NCBI GenBank assembly: GCA_046757645.1
Contig: JBHHYS010000019.1
Location: 1 to 33,526, forward strand
Length of the DNA stretch: 33,526 nt
Source: JBHHYS01 sp046757645
GTDB lineage: Bacteria > Acidobacteriota > Terriglobia > Acidiferrales > 2-02-FULL-67-57
Reading direction: 5' to 3'
The notes below the pieces were generated by a model, which was not told the origin of the DNA, made no database searches, and saw only the letters and a list, made by a program, of their open reading frames with translations. This document shows, one piece after another, positions 22,556 to 30,423 of this stretch. The position numbers were made by a program, and so were the translations under genes. Every line of letters begins with the position of its first letter. The stretch's first letter is position 1.

Positions 22556-23011
22556 ATGGGAATCGCAGGCACGGGCGGGCTTCCCAAGGGAGCAATGTCG
22601 GAGCCAAACATCGTGCCCTTGATTGACGTGCTCCTCGTGCTGCTCATCATCTTCATGGCCATTACCCCGCTCACCCCCAAGGGCTTGGATACCCTCGTCC
22701 CCCAGCCGGCGCCGGAGGAGCAGCAACCCGACATCACCGCGCGCACCATCGTCATCCAGGTGGAGTGCGTCGAGCTCGCCCTCCCCCGTTGCCCGCGCAC
22801 GCGAGTCAAGATCAATCAGGAGGACGTGGAGTGGCGCAGGCTGGGCGCGCGCTTGGAGCAAATCTTCAAGACCCGCGCGGAAAAGGTGGCCTTTGTCAAG
22901 GGATCCGACAACCTGGAGTTCTGGGAAGTGGCTCGGGCGATCGACATCGCTCGGGGCGCCGGTATTGACAAAATCGGTTTGATCACCGCCAAGATCGAGA
23001 GGGTTGAGTAG
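22556..23011 (+). CDS. exbD: ExbD/TolR-family protein, second copy
   Basis: 151 residues from the ATG at 22556 with AGGAGG upstream, 24 bp after the first exbD. Its TM helix contains EPNIVPLIDVLLVLLIIFMA with the conserved aspartate. The periplasmic domain ends in ARGAGIDKIGLITAKIE like its neighbour. It differs by two cysteines (VECVELALPRCP, about 66-76) that could form a disulfide in the periplasm and are missing in the first copy. It probably assembles with the same ExbB. Confidence 0.92.
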   Translation: MGIAGTGGLPKGAMSEPNIVPLIDVLLVLLIIFMAITPLTPKGLDTLVPQPAPEEQQPDITARTIVIQVECVELALPRCPRTRVKINQEDVEWRRLGARLEQIFKTRAEKVAFVKGSDNLEFWEVARAIDIARGAGIDKIGLITAKIERVE

Positions 23012-23064
23012 CCCCGCCGCCTGGCTGCCTCACCCCCAACTGCATTTCGGTAAGGAGTGTCTGC

Positions 23065-23874
23065 ATGCGTCGTTCTCTCACGCTGGGTCTGGCTCTGAGC
23101 CTGCTGGCCCTGGTGTTTCTCGCCGGCTGCAGCAAACTCAGAGCCCGCGACGAACTGAATAAAGGGGTGCGCGCCTACAAGGCCGGAGAGTTTGAAACGG
23201 CTGTCGAACACTTCCAGCGCGCCATCCAGCTCGACCCCAGCCTGATCAATGCCCGCCTCTATCTCGCCCGAGCCTACACTGACCAGTTCGTCCCCGGCTC
23301 CCCCTCGGACGAGAACAAGAAACGGGGCGAAGCGGCCGTCCGCTGGTTTGAAAACGTTCTGGAAATCGACCCCCAGAACGTCATCGCCCTCTCCTCGATT
23401 GCCAGCCTGTACTATGGGATGGCGCGGGCGGAAAGCGACTGGGAGAAGGCGCGCGGCTTGTTCGAGAAATCGAAGGAGTTGCGGCGCCGGGTGATCGAAG
23501 TAGAGCCGGAAAACCCGGAGCACTACTACTGGATCGGAGCCATTGACTGGGGCATCGCCTACAGACCCCGCAACGAGCTGAGAACCAGCCTGAAACTCCG
23601 GCCCGACCAACCCCTGCCCCGCCGCCAGCGGCGCCAACTGGCCGAGCAGAACAGCGAAGTGGTGGATGAGGGTATCCAGGCGTTGGAGAAGGCGCTCGAG
23701 ATCAACCCAAAGTATGTGGACGCCATGACCTACCTGAACTTGCTCTATCGGGAGAAGGCGGACATCGTCGACAGCCCGAAGGAGCGGGAGCACTTCCTTC
23801 AACTCGCCGACCAGTGGTACGAGCGGCAGAAACGCTTGCGGGAGCAGATCCAGGAAGCCCCCGCCGCCAGCTAG
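23065..23874 (+). CDS. TPR-repeat lipoprotein
   Basis: 269 residues with a lipoprotein signal (lipobox FLAGC, C22) and TAAGGAG before the ATG. At least three tetratricopeptide-like units are readable: about 30-63 (NKGVRAYKAGEFETAVEHFQRAIQLDPS), 90-125 (AAVRWFENVLEIDPQNVIALSS) and 200-235 (GIQALEKALEINPKYVDAMTYL). It would be a membrane-anchored periplasmic scaffold. It closes the tonB-exbB-exbD-exbD run, and so may organise TonB-dependent uptake or the cell envelope; that role is inferred from position. Confidence 0.88.
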   Translation: MRRSLTLGLALSLLALVFLAGCSKLRARDELNKGVRAYKAGEFETAVEHFQRAIQLDPSLINARLYLARAYTDQFVPGSPSDENKKRGEAAVRWFENVLEIDPQNVIALSSIASLYYGMARAESDWEKARGLFEKSKELRRRVIEVEPENPEHYYWIGAIDWGIAYRPRNELRTSLKLRPDQPLPRRQRRQLAEQNSEVVDEGIQALEKALEINPKYVDAMTYLNLLYREKADIVDSPKEREHFLQLADQWYERQKRLREQIQEAPAAS

Positions 23875-23980
23875 TGCCGGCCCACGTGGTTGGGCCTAAT
23901 CCTTCGCCCTTCCCTTCCACTCCATAGCCGATATTCTCGGGGCCCCCTCTCGTTAGTGGAAACGGCCCGCGCCGGCTTTC

Positions 23981-23989
23981 TGCTAGAAT
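23981..23989 (+). promoter_or_regulatory. extended -10 element upstream of rel
   Basis: TGC-TAGAAT, 50 nt before the rel start codon. No clear -35 at 16-18 bp. Confidence 0.4.
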
Positions 23990-24039
23990 AGCGGTAGGGT
24001 CGCCGGAGCGAGCGTTCTTGCTTTCCGGGACACGGCGCC

Positions 24040-26256
24040 ATGCGCGAGCAACGCCCCACCCTGAACCAGGAGGTTGGCACGCAAATCCTGACCGTTACTC
24101 GCTTTGAGGAGCTGCTCCGCAAAGTCCAGGAGTACCGGCCCACGGATGACCTGAACCTCCTGCGGCGAACCTACGAGTTTTCCGCCCGCGAACACAAAAC
24201 CCAGACGCGCGCCTCCGGTGAGCCCTACCTCTCCCACCCGCTGGAAGTGGCGCACCTGCTGGCCGAGATGCGTCTGGACGTCACCTCGCTGTGCGCCGGC
24301 CTGCTTCACGACGTAGTGGAAGATACCCAGGTCAGCCTGGACACCATCCGCCAGCTTTTTGGCGCGCCCGTCGCCCACCTGGTGGAAGGGCTCACCAAGA
24401 TCAGCCGCCTGGACTTCTCCACCCAGGAAGTGCGCCAGGCGGAAAACCTGCGCAAGATGCTGCTGGCCATGGTGGACGACGTGCGCGTCATCCTCATCAA
24501 GCTCACCGACCGTCTCCACAACATGCGCACCCTGGGCTACGTTTCCCCCGACAAGCGCGAACGCGTGGCCCGCGAAACCCTGGAGATTTATGCCCCCATC
24601 GCCCACCGCCTGGGCATGGGCAAAATCCGCAGCCAACTCGAAGACCTAGCCTTCCGGGCGCTGGAACCGGATGAGTACGCCGGCATCCGCCAGCAGCTCG
24701 AAGACAAGCGCCGCTTGAACGAAACCTTTCTGGCCGGCGTGCAAACCGTGGTCGCGGAGGCCATGGAGAAGAACGGGATTGCCGCCCAGGTTGAAGCCCG
24801 CATCAAGCGCCCCTATTCCATCCACCAGAAAATGACCCGCCAGGGCGTCACCTTCGACCAACTCTACGACCTGCTGGCGGTGCGGGTAATCACCGACTCC
24901 GTCAAGAATTGCTACGCCGCTCTGGGCGTCATCCATCAGCTCTGGCGGCCCGTCCCCGGCCGCTTCAAAGACTACATTGCCATGCCCCGTCCCAACCTCT
25001 ACCAATCGCTGCACACCTCTGTGATCCACTCCTCCGGGCAGCCCTTCGAGGTCCAGCTCCGCACCCACGAGATGCACCGCGTATCCGAACAAGGCATCGC
25101 CGCGCACTGGCGCTACAAGGACGGAGAGGACGTCACCCCCGAAGACCAACAGCGCATCGCCTGGCTCCGCCACCTGATTGACTGGGCCCGGGAGATGCAA
25201 GACCCCAGCGAATTCCTCTCTACACTCAAAGTGGACCTCTACCCGGAAGAGGTCTATACCTTCACCCCCAAGGGCCGGGTGATTGTCTTGCCCCGTTACG
25301 CCAGCCCGGTGGACTTCGCCTACTCCATCCACACCGAAGTCGGCCACACCTGCGTGGGCGCCAAGGTCAACGGCCGCCTGGTGCCCCTGCGCTACCGCCT
25401 GCAGAACGGGGACATCGTCGAGATCCTTACCCAAGCGGGCCACACCCCCAGCCGCGACTGGCTCAGCTTTGTTCGCACCTCGCGCGCCCGCAACAAAATC
25501 CAGCACTGGATTCGTTCCCACCAGCGCCAACAGGCCGCCGCGCTGGGCCGCCGCCTGCTGGAAAAAGAAGCGCGGCGCCACCAGTTCAACCTCAAGAAGG
25601 TGGGCGAGGCCGAGTGGGAGCAGCTCGCCCGCGAGCATGGCTGCCAGCAGGTGGAGGAGCTCTACGCCCGCGTCGGCTTCGGCAAGTACGCTCCCCGCCA
25701 GCTTCTTTCCCGGCTCAGCGCCCAACCGTTGCCCGAACGGCGGCGCACTGTCCCCCGCCCCCTGGCCAGTCTGCGCGACAAGGTCGAGCGGGTGTTTCGT
25801 CTCCAGGAAAAAGGGGTGCCCCTCCACGAGCAGGATCTGATGATGTACCGGGCCCGCTGCTGCAACCCCATTTGGGGGGAACCGGTAGTGGGCTACATCA
25901 CTCGCGGCCGCGGCATCGCCGTCCATGCCAAAGAATGCCCCAACGTGCAGAATCTCCTCTACGATGTGGAGCGCCGCATCGCAGTGGAGTGGGCCGAGGG
26001 CGCCGCGGAATCCTACCCGGTGCGCCTGGCCATCCGCACCAGCGACCGGCCCGGCTTGCTCACCGCCATCAGCGGCATCATCGCCCAGCAGAATTGCAAC
26101 ATCCGCACCGCGGAAGCCCGCACCAGCCCCGCCGATGCCACCGCAGTGATTGAGTTGGTTTTTGAGGTTCAGGAAAGGAAACAGCTCGACCGTATCCTCG
26201 CCGCCATCAAAAAGATCCGCGGCATCCACGACGTCAGCCGCCTGCTGCGCTTGTAA
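24040..26256 (+). CDS. rel: bifunctional (p)ppGpp synthetase/hydrolase (RelA/SpoT family)
   Basis: 738 residues, a full-length Rel enzyme that makes and breaks the alarmone (p)ppGpp. The HD hydrolase domain (about 40-190) keeps H66, H90-D91, E94-D95 and the LTDRLHNMRTL block (D157). The synthetase domain (about 240-355) keeps RIKRPYSIHQKM, D278 (LYDLLAVRV), PNLYQSLHTSV and E338 (FEVQLRTHEM). Then come TGS (about 400-465), a conserved Cys region (RCCNPI and AKECPN), and a C-terminal ACT domain (about 660-738). Because both active sites look complete, it is bifunctional rather than a RelA-type synthetase. The start at 24040 lacks a Shine-Dalgarno, but the N-terminus aligns with the family. Confidence 0.97.
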   Translation: MREQRPTLNQEVGTQILTVTRFEELLRKVQEYRPTDDLNLLRRTYEFSAREHKTQTRASGEPYLSHPLEVAHLLAEMRLDVTSLCAGLLHDVVEDTQVSLDTIRQLFGAPVAHLVEGLTKISRLDFSTQEVRQAENLRKMLLAMVDDVRVILIKLTDRLHNMRTLGYVSPDKRERVARETLEIYAPIAHRLGMGKIRSQLEDLAFRALEPDEYAGIRQQLEDKRRLNETFLAGVQTVVAEAMEKNGIAAQVEARIKRPYSIHQKMTRQGVTFDQLYDLLAVRVITDSVKNCYAALGVIHQLWRPVPGRFKDYIAMPRPNLYQSLHTSVIHSSGQPFEVQLRTHEMHRVSEQGIAAHWRYKDGEDVTPEDQQRIAWLRHLIDWAREMQDPSEFLSTLKVDLYPEEVYTFTPKGRVIVLPRYASPVDFAYSIHTEVGHTCVGAKVNGRLVPLRYRLQNGDIVEILTQAGHTPSRDWLSFVRTSRARNKIQHWIRSHQRQQAAALGRRLLEKEARRHQFNLKKVGEAEWEQLAREHGCQQVEELYARVGFGKYAPRQLLSRLSAQPLPERRRTVPRPLASLRDKVERVFRLQEKGVPLHEQDLMMYRARCCNPIWGEPVVGYITRGRGIAVHAKECPNVQNLLYDVERRIAVEWAEGAAESYPVRLAIRTSDRPGLLTAISGIIAQQNCNIRTAEARTSPADATAVIELVFEVQERKQLDRILAAIKKIRGIHDVSRLLRL

Positions 26257-26261
26257 TCCGC

Positions 26262-26984
26262 ATGACCCCGGCGGCGCCGCTGACCCCCAGGCATACGCAC
26301 GGCCCGCGGCTCACTTTCCCCGCGCGCGCCCTCCGGCCCGCTCCGTGCGGAGTCCTCCTTCTGGCTAGCACCTGGCTGCTGGCACCCGCTCCGGTCGCGG
26401 CGCAGTGGGGGGTGGAACGCGTTGACCTCAACGCCCGCATTGACCCCGGCGCCCACGCCCTCTACGCCAAGGCCAGCCTCGTCCTCCGCAACCGCAGCCG
26501 GGAGATGCTCAACACCGTCGAACTTGCCTTCCCGGCGCCGCTGGGCTCGCGCATCCAGGTCAAGAACGTCTGGGACCGGCGGGGCGAGCTCCCCTGGCGC
26601 TCGGACCCGGTCGAAGCGAAGGAACCCCGGTTGCTGCTGATGGGTTTGCGCGTCGCTCTGCTCCCAGGAAAAAAACTGCTGGTGGTGGTGAGCTACGATG
26701 TGGATCTCCAAAGCTTCACCGTTGCCAAGGCCGCGCTGGTGCTTTGGGCGGACGGCGCCCGGCTCGAAACCACGGGTTGGTACCCGCTTCCCACCGACTC
26801 CGGCCGTACGGTGCCGCGGAGGCTGCGCCTGGCCATCCGCCTCCCCAAGCAGTGGCGGGTGGTCGCGCCGGTGAGAATCAAACAACTCCGCAACGGTACC
26901 GCCCTGGCCAGCTACGAAGTCGAACTCAACCGCGTCGAGCCCAGCCAGCTCCTTCTGCGGGCTGGCACCGCGCCGCCCCCGTAG
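26262..26984 (+). CDS. exported protein of unknown function
   Basis: 240 residues beginning 6 nt after the rel stop, so probably cotranscribed. A long basic N-region precedes a hydrophobic segment (about 30-48, GVLLLASTWLLAPAPVAAQWG) that reads as a signal peptide with cleavage after VAA. The mature part (about 49-240) is beta-rich, with phrases such as DLNARIDPGAHALYAKASLVLRN and LVVVSYDVDLQ that recall the N-terminal beta domain of M1-type aminopeptidases. It lacks any zinc motif (HExxH). It could be a stand-alone version of that domain. I cannot assign a function. Confidence 0.68.
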   Translation: MTPAAPLTPRHTHGPRLTFPARALRPAPCGVLLLASTWLLAPAPVAAQWGVERVDLNARIDPGAHALYAKASLVLRNRSREMLNTVELAFPAPLGSRIQVKNVWDRRGELPWRSDPVEAKEPRLLLMGLRVALLPGKKLLVVVSYDVDLQSFTVAKAALVLWADGARLETTGWYPLPTDSGRTVPRRLRLAIRLPKQWRVVAPVRIKQLRNGTALASYEVELNRVEPSQLLLRAGTAPPP

Positions 26985-27050
26985 GCGGGTTCCCGGCCGG
27001 ACGGCGAGAAGATAATCTCTTCAGAAAATCTGTGAAACAAGGAGAGAACC

Positions 27051-27434
27051 GTGAAACAACAGATATCAACCACAGCGGCCCCCAAAGCCATCGGTCCCTA
27101 TTCCCAAGGCGTAAAGGCCAATGGCTTTCTGTTTCTGTCCGGCCAAGTGCCCCTGGACCCCGCCCGTGGCCAGGTGCTCAGCGATGACATCCGCGTACAA
27201 ACCGAGCAGGTGCTGAAAAACCTGGCGGCGGTGCTGGAGGCGGCGGGGAGCTCACTGGCGGCGGTGGTAAAGACCACGGTCTTCCTCGCCGACCTCAACG
27301 ACTTCGCCGCCATGAACGAAGTCTACGCCCGCTTCTTTCCCCAGGATCCACCGGCGCGGGCCACCGTGGAAGTGGCGCGCCTCCCCAAAGAGGCAAAGGT
27401 GGAAATCGACCTGATTGCGATCGCGGAAAACTAG
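27051..27434 (+). CDS. ridA: RidA family reactive intermediate deaminase
   Basis: 127 residues, the usual RidA length. It hydrolyses reactive enamine/imine intermediates such as 2-aminoacrylate in the cytoplasm. Family features present are GPYSQGVKANGFLFLSGQVPLDP (Y17), NEVYARFF, the substrate-binding arginine R103 in PPARATVEVARLPKEAKVEID, and an acidic end. The start is GTG at 27051 with GGAGAG 6 nt before it. It converges with rpmB, with 19 bp between stops. Confidence 0.95.
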   Translation: MKQQISTTAAPKAIGPYSQGVKANGFLFLSGQVPLDPARGQVLSDDIRVQTEQVLKNLAAVLEAAGSSLAAVVKTTVFLADLNDFAAMNEVYARFFPQDPPARATVEVARLPKEAKVEIDLIAIAEN

Positions 27435-27453
27435 GGGGAGGAAAACCGGGTGG

Positions 27454-27645
27454 TCAGGCGACCTTCTGCACCCGCCCGCTGCGAATGCACGCGGTGCAGA
27501 CCCGCACCCGCTTTTGGACCCCGTTGACTTTCACTCGGATCCGCCGGAGGTTAATATTCCACCGCCGCCGGGTGACGTTATGGGCGTGCGAAACCTGGTT
27601 GCCGTAGCTCGGCCCCCGACCGCAAATTTCACAGCGTTTCGCCAT
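27454..27645 (-). CDS. rpmB: 50S ribosomal protein L28, zinc-ribbon form
   Basis: 63 residues beginning MAKRCEICGRGPSYGNQVSHAHN, the L28 signature. Four cysteines in two CxxC pairs (C5, C8, C50, C53) mark the zinc-binding C+ form; in many genomes a cysteine-free paralogue replaces it when zinc is scarce. With a metal-uptake locus in the same window, a zinc-responsive second L28 copy elsewhere would be worth seeking. A promoter with a good -35/-10 lies upstream on the minus strand. Confidence 0.97.
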   Translation of the reverse strand: MAKRCEICGRGPSYGNQVSHAHNVTRRRWNINLRRIRVKVNGVQKRVRVCTACIRSGRVQKVA

Positions 27646-27692
27646 CGGTTTCGTCTACTCAGCCAAGAAAATAACTGCTCGGTAAGGGCCCT

Positions 27693-27721
27693 ACCATAGC
27701 AGAAACAGCCCTAAAAGACAA
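27693..27721 (-). promoter_or_regulatory. rpmB: promoter of rpmB
   Basis: On the minus strand TTGTCT (27721-27716) and TATGGT (27698-27693) are 17 bp apart, with an extended TGC before the -10. The leader to the rpmB ATG is about 40 nt. Confidence 0.6.
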
Positions 27722-27989
27722 CGGCGTCGCCAGCGGGCGGAATCGCCTACTCGCGATCGCCGGTTGGGTCGCGGCCTTAGAACCGGAAGCGACATTGATT
27801 TCAGGCAGACAGAATTGTCGGCCCCAGCAAGCCAACTCTTTTTTATTTTTGGTGGCGCCGACACTCTTGTCTGCCCTGGCGCCTCCGCGTTCCGCCCTTC
27901 GCTCCCCAGCAGCCGCCGGCAGGGCAGCCACGGAGCCGTGGTCTGAGACAGGGAAAAAACATCTCTAAGCAAAATGGTGGCAACCGCAC

Positions 27990-27995
27990 TAGAAT
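27990..27995 (+). promoter_or_regulatory. -10 element of the isomerase lipoprotein gene
   Basis: TAGAAT with only 9 nt to the ATG at 28005, so transcription would start close to the start codon. The -35 is poor. Confidence 0.4.
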
Positions 27996-28004
27996 AGAGT
28001 CTCG

Positions 28005-29054
28005 ATGAGGAGTCGCCGCAATTGCGTCCTCTTGTTGCTGGGGGTGGTGTGGCTGACGGGGTGTCGCTCGCGGCCCGGGGCAGGCGACGAGCTCTGGGCA
28101 AAGGTCAACGGCCAACCCATCTACCGCTCGCAGGTGGAGAAATACTACGAACGACAGGTGAGCACCCTTCCGGAACCCCTGGCCGCCGACGAAGCCCTGG
28201 CGCGCAAGCTCAGCATCTTGAACGGACTCATCCAGAATGAAATCCTCTGGCAAAAGGCGGCCCAGGCGAGCCTGCTGGCGAGCGACGCCGAAGTGGAGGC
28301 TCGCATCCAGGAATTGCGCGCCCGCTTCGCCGAGGAAGAATTCCAGCGGCAACTGGACGCCCAGGGAATGACGCTCGATGACCTGAAGGTTGACCTGCGC
28401 CGCGAGATCGCTATCCGCAAGCTGCTCGACCTCCGCGTCGGCGCCGGCATCGAGGTGAGCGAACAGGAAGTGGCCGATTACTACCAGCAATACAAGAACC
28501 GCTTTCGCTTCGTCGAAACCCAATACCGCGTGGCTCGCATCCTGGTCACACCCCGTCGCGACCCCGAGGTGGGCAACCTCAGGAACGATGATGCCGTCAC
28601 CGAAACCCAGGCCCGCCGCAAGACCCAGCTCATCCTCGAGCGCCTGCGCGCGGGCGACGACTTCGCGGAACTGGCCCGCAACTACTCGGAAGACCCCCTC
28701 ACCGCCCTAACGGGTGGCGACCTGGGCTTCTTCCCCGAGTCGGCTCTGGCCGATTCGCACCCAGCGCTGCGCAACCGGCTCGAGCGGTTGGAGGTGGGCC
28801 AAATTGCCGGCCCGATCCGCACCCCGAAGGGGTACGAGCTGGTGAAGTTGCTCGAGCGGGAGCCGCCCGGGCAGCGACGCCTCTCCGACCCAGGCGTGCA
28901 AGAAGCTATCCGCGAGCGCTTGCAGCGCCAGAAACGCCAGTTGCTGGAGGCGGCTTACGTCGAGGAAGCCCGCAACCAGGCTCGGGTGGTCAACTACCTC
29001 GCCCGCCAGCTCCTCGAAGCCCGCCGCAGCGCGCCCTCGCAGCGTTCCGACTGA
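28005..29054 (+). CDS. parvulin-type peptidyl-prolyl isomerase lipoprotein (SurA/PrsA-like)
   Basis: 349 residues. A lipoprotein signal (LTGC, C20) is followed by a SurA-N-like helical chaperone domain (about 30-165) with VNGQPIYRSQVEKYYERQ. The parvulin domain (about 175-285) contains YRVARILVTPR, DDFAELARNYSEDPLTALTGGDLGFF and VGQIAGPIRTPKGYELVKLLE. A basic helical tail closes the protein. It probably folds outer-membrane or secreted proteins in the periplasm while anchored by lipid. There is no Shine-Dalgarno; the TAGAAT box 9 nt before the ATG suggests a leaderless message. It stands alone, facing the cysteine dioxygenase gene. Confidence 0.93.
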   Translation: MRSRRNCVLLLLGVVWLTGCRSRPGAGDELWAKVNGQPIYRSQVEKYYERQVSTLPEPLAADEALARKLSILNGLIQNEILWQKAAQASLLASDAEVEARIQELRARFAEEEFQRQLDAQGMTLDDLKVDLRREIAIRKLLDLRVGAGIEVSEQEVADYYQQYKNRFRFVETQYRVARILVTPRRDPEVGNLRNDDAVTETQARRKTQLILERLRAGDDFAELARNYSEDPLTALTGGDLGFFPESALADSHPALRNRLERLEVGQIAGPIRTPKGYELVKLLEREPPGQRRLSDPGVQEAIRERLQRQKRQLLEAAYVEEARNQARVVNYLARQLLEARRSAPSQRSD

Positions 29055-29166
29055 GTGCGCCCGACTGCCAGGGCTTTCACTTCAACTCACAGCCAATTCT
29101 TTCAAGCTTCCTTGCGGCCGGCCTCCCCCCGCAGGATTCCCTTCAGCCCAGTACGGGGGAACGACA

Positions 29167-29763
29167 CTAGCCGGCCGGGCAGGCCTTCTCGCCCGCGCAC
29201 AGCTGGCCGAACTCGCTGGTGTAAAACAGCGGCACGTCACAATACGCTCCCTTCTCCAGCGAGTACACCTCGCAGGTGTTGAACGGTCGGGAGTAGATGT
29301 GCAGGCTGACGGCTCGTTCGCCGTACTCAGCCAGGTTGAGGATCTGGTGGACGGGTTCGTCGGGATCCACGGCCAGCGGCGCCGTGGGAGTGATCAGCAA
29401 TCTCCGGCTGGATTCCAACCGGCAGGTCTTTCTCTCCGGGTCGCGCTCCACGACGCGGTAGTTTTGGTTCATGAGCTTGCCAATCGGCACCGCCATCCAG
29501 CACTGCTGGTCGCGGTGGTTGTGGATGCGGCTCGTTTGCCCCACTTCCCAACAGATGGCGATCACTTCGAACAGCTCGTTCTTGAAAACCAGGTTGCGGG
29601 TGTAGTTGGTGGGGCTGAAGAAGAGGTATTGCCGGAGCGATTCGGGACGCACCGGATGATCCTTGATGTAGGAGTAGACCGCCTCCGGCCGGAATTCCGG
29701 TATCGCTGTCAGTCCCTGCACATATTGATCGACGCTAACCAACCGCGCTGCTCGCTCCACCAT
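29167..29763 (-). CDS. cysteine dioxygenase type I
   Basis: 198 residues from the ATG at 29763, with GGGGAGGAGGAG upstream. A cupin enzyme that oxidises L-cysteine to cysteine sulfinate with O2 and Fe(II). Iron ligands are H81, H83 (RIHNHRDQQCW) and H139 (PVHQILN). R56 in YTRNLV matches the carboxylate-binding arginine. C88 (seven residues after H81) and Y157 in SLHIYSRPFNTC match the Cys93-Tyr157 pair that forms the thioether cofactor in the mammalian enzyme, whereas many bacterial homologues have Gly at that Cys. Three further C-terminal cysteines (C175, C189, C195) are unusual. It is a single-gene unit preceded by repeats. Confidence 0.92.
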   Translation of the reverse strand: MVERAARLVSVDQYVQGLTAIPEFRPEAVYSYIKDHPVRPESLRQYLFFSPTNYTRNLVFKNELFEVIAICWEVGQTSRIHNHRDQQCWMAVPIGKLMNQNYRVVERDPERKTCRLESSRRLLITPTAPLAVDPDEPVHQILNLAEYGERAVSLHIYSRPFNTCEVYSLEKGAYCDVPLFYTSEFGQLCAGEKACPAG

Positions 29764-29793
29764 CGCTCCTCCTCCCCAAATGCGGGGCGGCCC

Positions 29794-29812
29794 GCCTGCC
29801 GGACGGGCAGGC
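29794..29812. repeat. hairpin in the leader of the cysteine dioxygenase gene
   Basis: GCCTGCC and GGCAGGC are 7-bp inverted arms around 5 nt, about 30 bp before the start codon on the minus strand. Confidence 0.55.
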
Positions 29813-29845
29813 ATTCCGGCGGCGACTCGGACCGTTCCCACCCTC

Positions 29846-29874
29846 TTGTCATTCTGAGCGAAGCGAAGAATCTC
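29846..29874 (+). repeat. GTCATTCTGAGCGAAGCGAA-type repeat, copy 1
   Basis: A 29-bp copy (TTGTCATTCTGAGCGAAGCG, then AAGAATCTC). The ATTC and GAAT segments pair as a short stem. Related copies are at 32610, 32674 (inverted), 33064 and 33486. Confidence 0.8.
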
Positions 29875-29925
29875 TTCTTCAGCTGCTTCCCTTCGTTCAG
29901 CACAACAGTCCGGATTGGAACGGCA

Positions 29926-30423
29926 CTACGCCACCACCAGCAGAACGTCACCGTGGTCCACCGTGTCCCCTTCGCGCACCTGAAGCTTTTCTATCACGCC
30001 TTTCTTCGGCGAGGGAATCTCATTTTGCATTTTCATCGCTTCCACCACCAGGAGCCCCTGCCCCGCTTCCACCGCCTGGTTGGCCGCCACCAGCACGCGA
30101 ACCACTTTGCCCGGCATGGGCGCGGTCACCTTTTGCCGGCCGGACAACCCGATCGGGCCGCCGCGCCGTCCCGCCCAGCGCCGCGGGTTCTCCACCGCCA
30201 CCACCAGGTCGGTGCCGCGCGTGTGCACTCGGTAGGTGTCTCCCAGGCGTTCGACGTGCACGACGAACGATTCCCCCTCCAGCAGCAGCGAGAAAACCCC
30301 CGGCGCCACCTCCACCACATCCACCCTGCGCGGTTGTCCTTCAACGGTGCATTCCCAGCCGTCGGGGCCCCGCCGCAACTCCAAGTTCTGTGGCGTCCCG
30401 GCGATGCTGATCTGAAACTTCAT
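29926..30423 (-). CDS. biotin carboxyl carrier protein / biotinyl domain subunit
   Basis: 165 residues from the ATG at 30423, which overlaps the biotin carboxylase stop (ATGA), so the two are translationally coupled. The C-terminal biotinyl domain (about 97-165) carries VVEAMKMQNEI with K131 as the biotinylated lysine, and TAPMPGKVVRVLV upstream. The N-terminal 90 residues form a beta-rich region (MKFQISIAGTPQNLELRRG), like the BT-type linker of acyl-CoA or pyruvate carboxylase subunits. It shuttles CO2 from the carboxylase to a carboxyltransferase, which is not encoded in this window. The acceptor (acetyl-, propionyl-CoA or other) therefore cannot be settled. Confidence 0.93.
   Translation of the reverse strand: MKFQISIAGTPQNLELRRGPDGWECTVEGQPRRVDVVEVAPGVFSLLLEGESFVVHVERLGDTYRVHTRGTDLVVAVENPRRWAGRRGGPIGLSGRQKVTAPMPGKVVRVLVAANQAVEAGQGLLVVEAMKMQNEIPSPKKGVIEKLQVREGDTVDHGDVLLVVA

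Larger units (their letters stand above)
27646..28004. other. 359-bp gap between rpmB and the isomerase gene
   Basis: Holds the rpmB promoter (minus) and the -10 of the isomerase gene (plus). A repeat-like block at 27854-27883 begins and ends with GGCGCC and encloses ACACTCTTGTCTG. No credible gene. Confidence 0.5.

Noticed and set aside
27764..27946. 60-codon plus-strand ORF between rpmB and the isomerase gene
   Set aside because: Contains a GGCGCC-bounded repeat, no ribosome site and no protein-like pattern.
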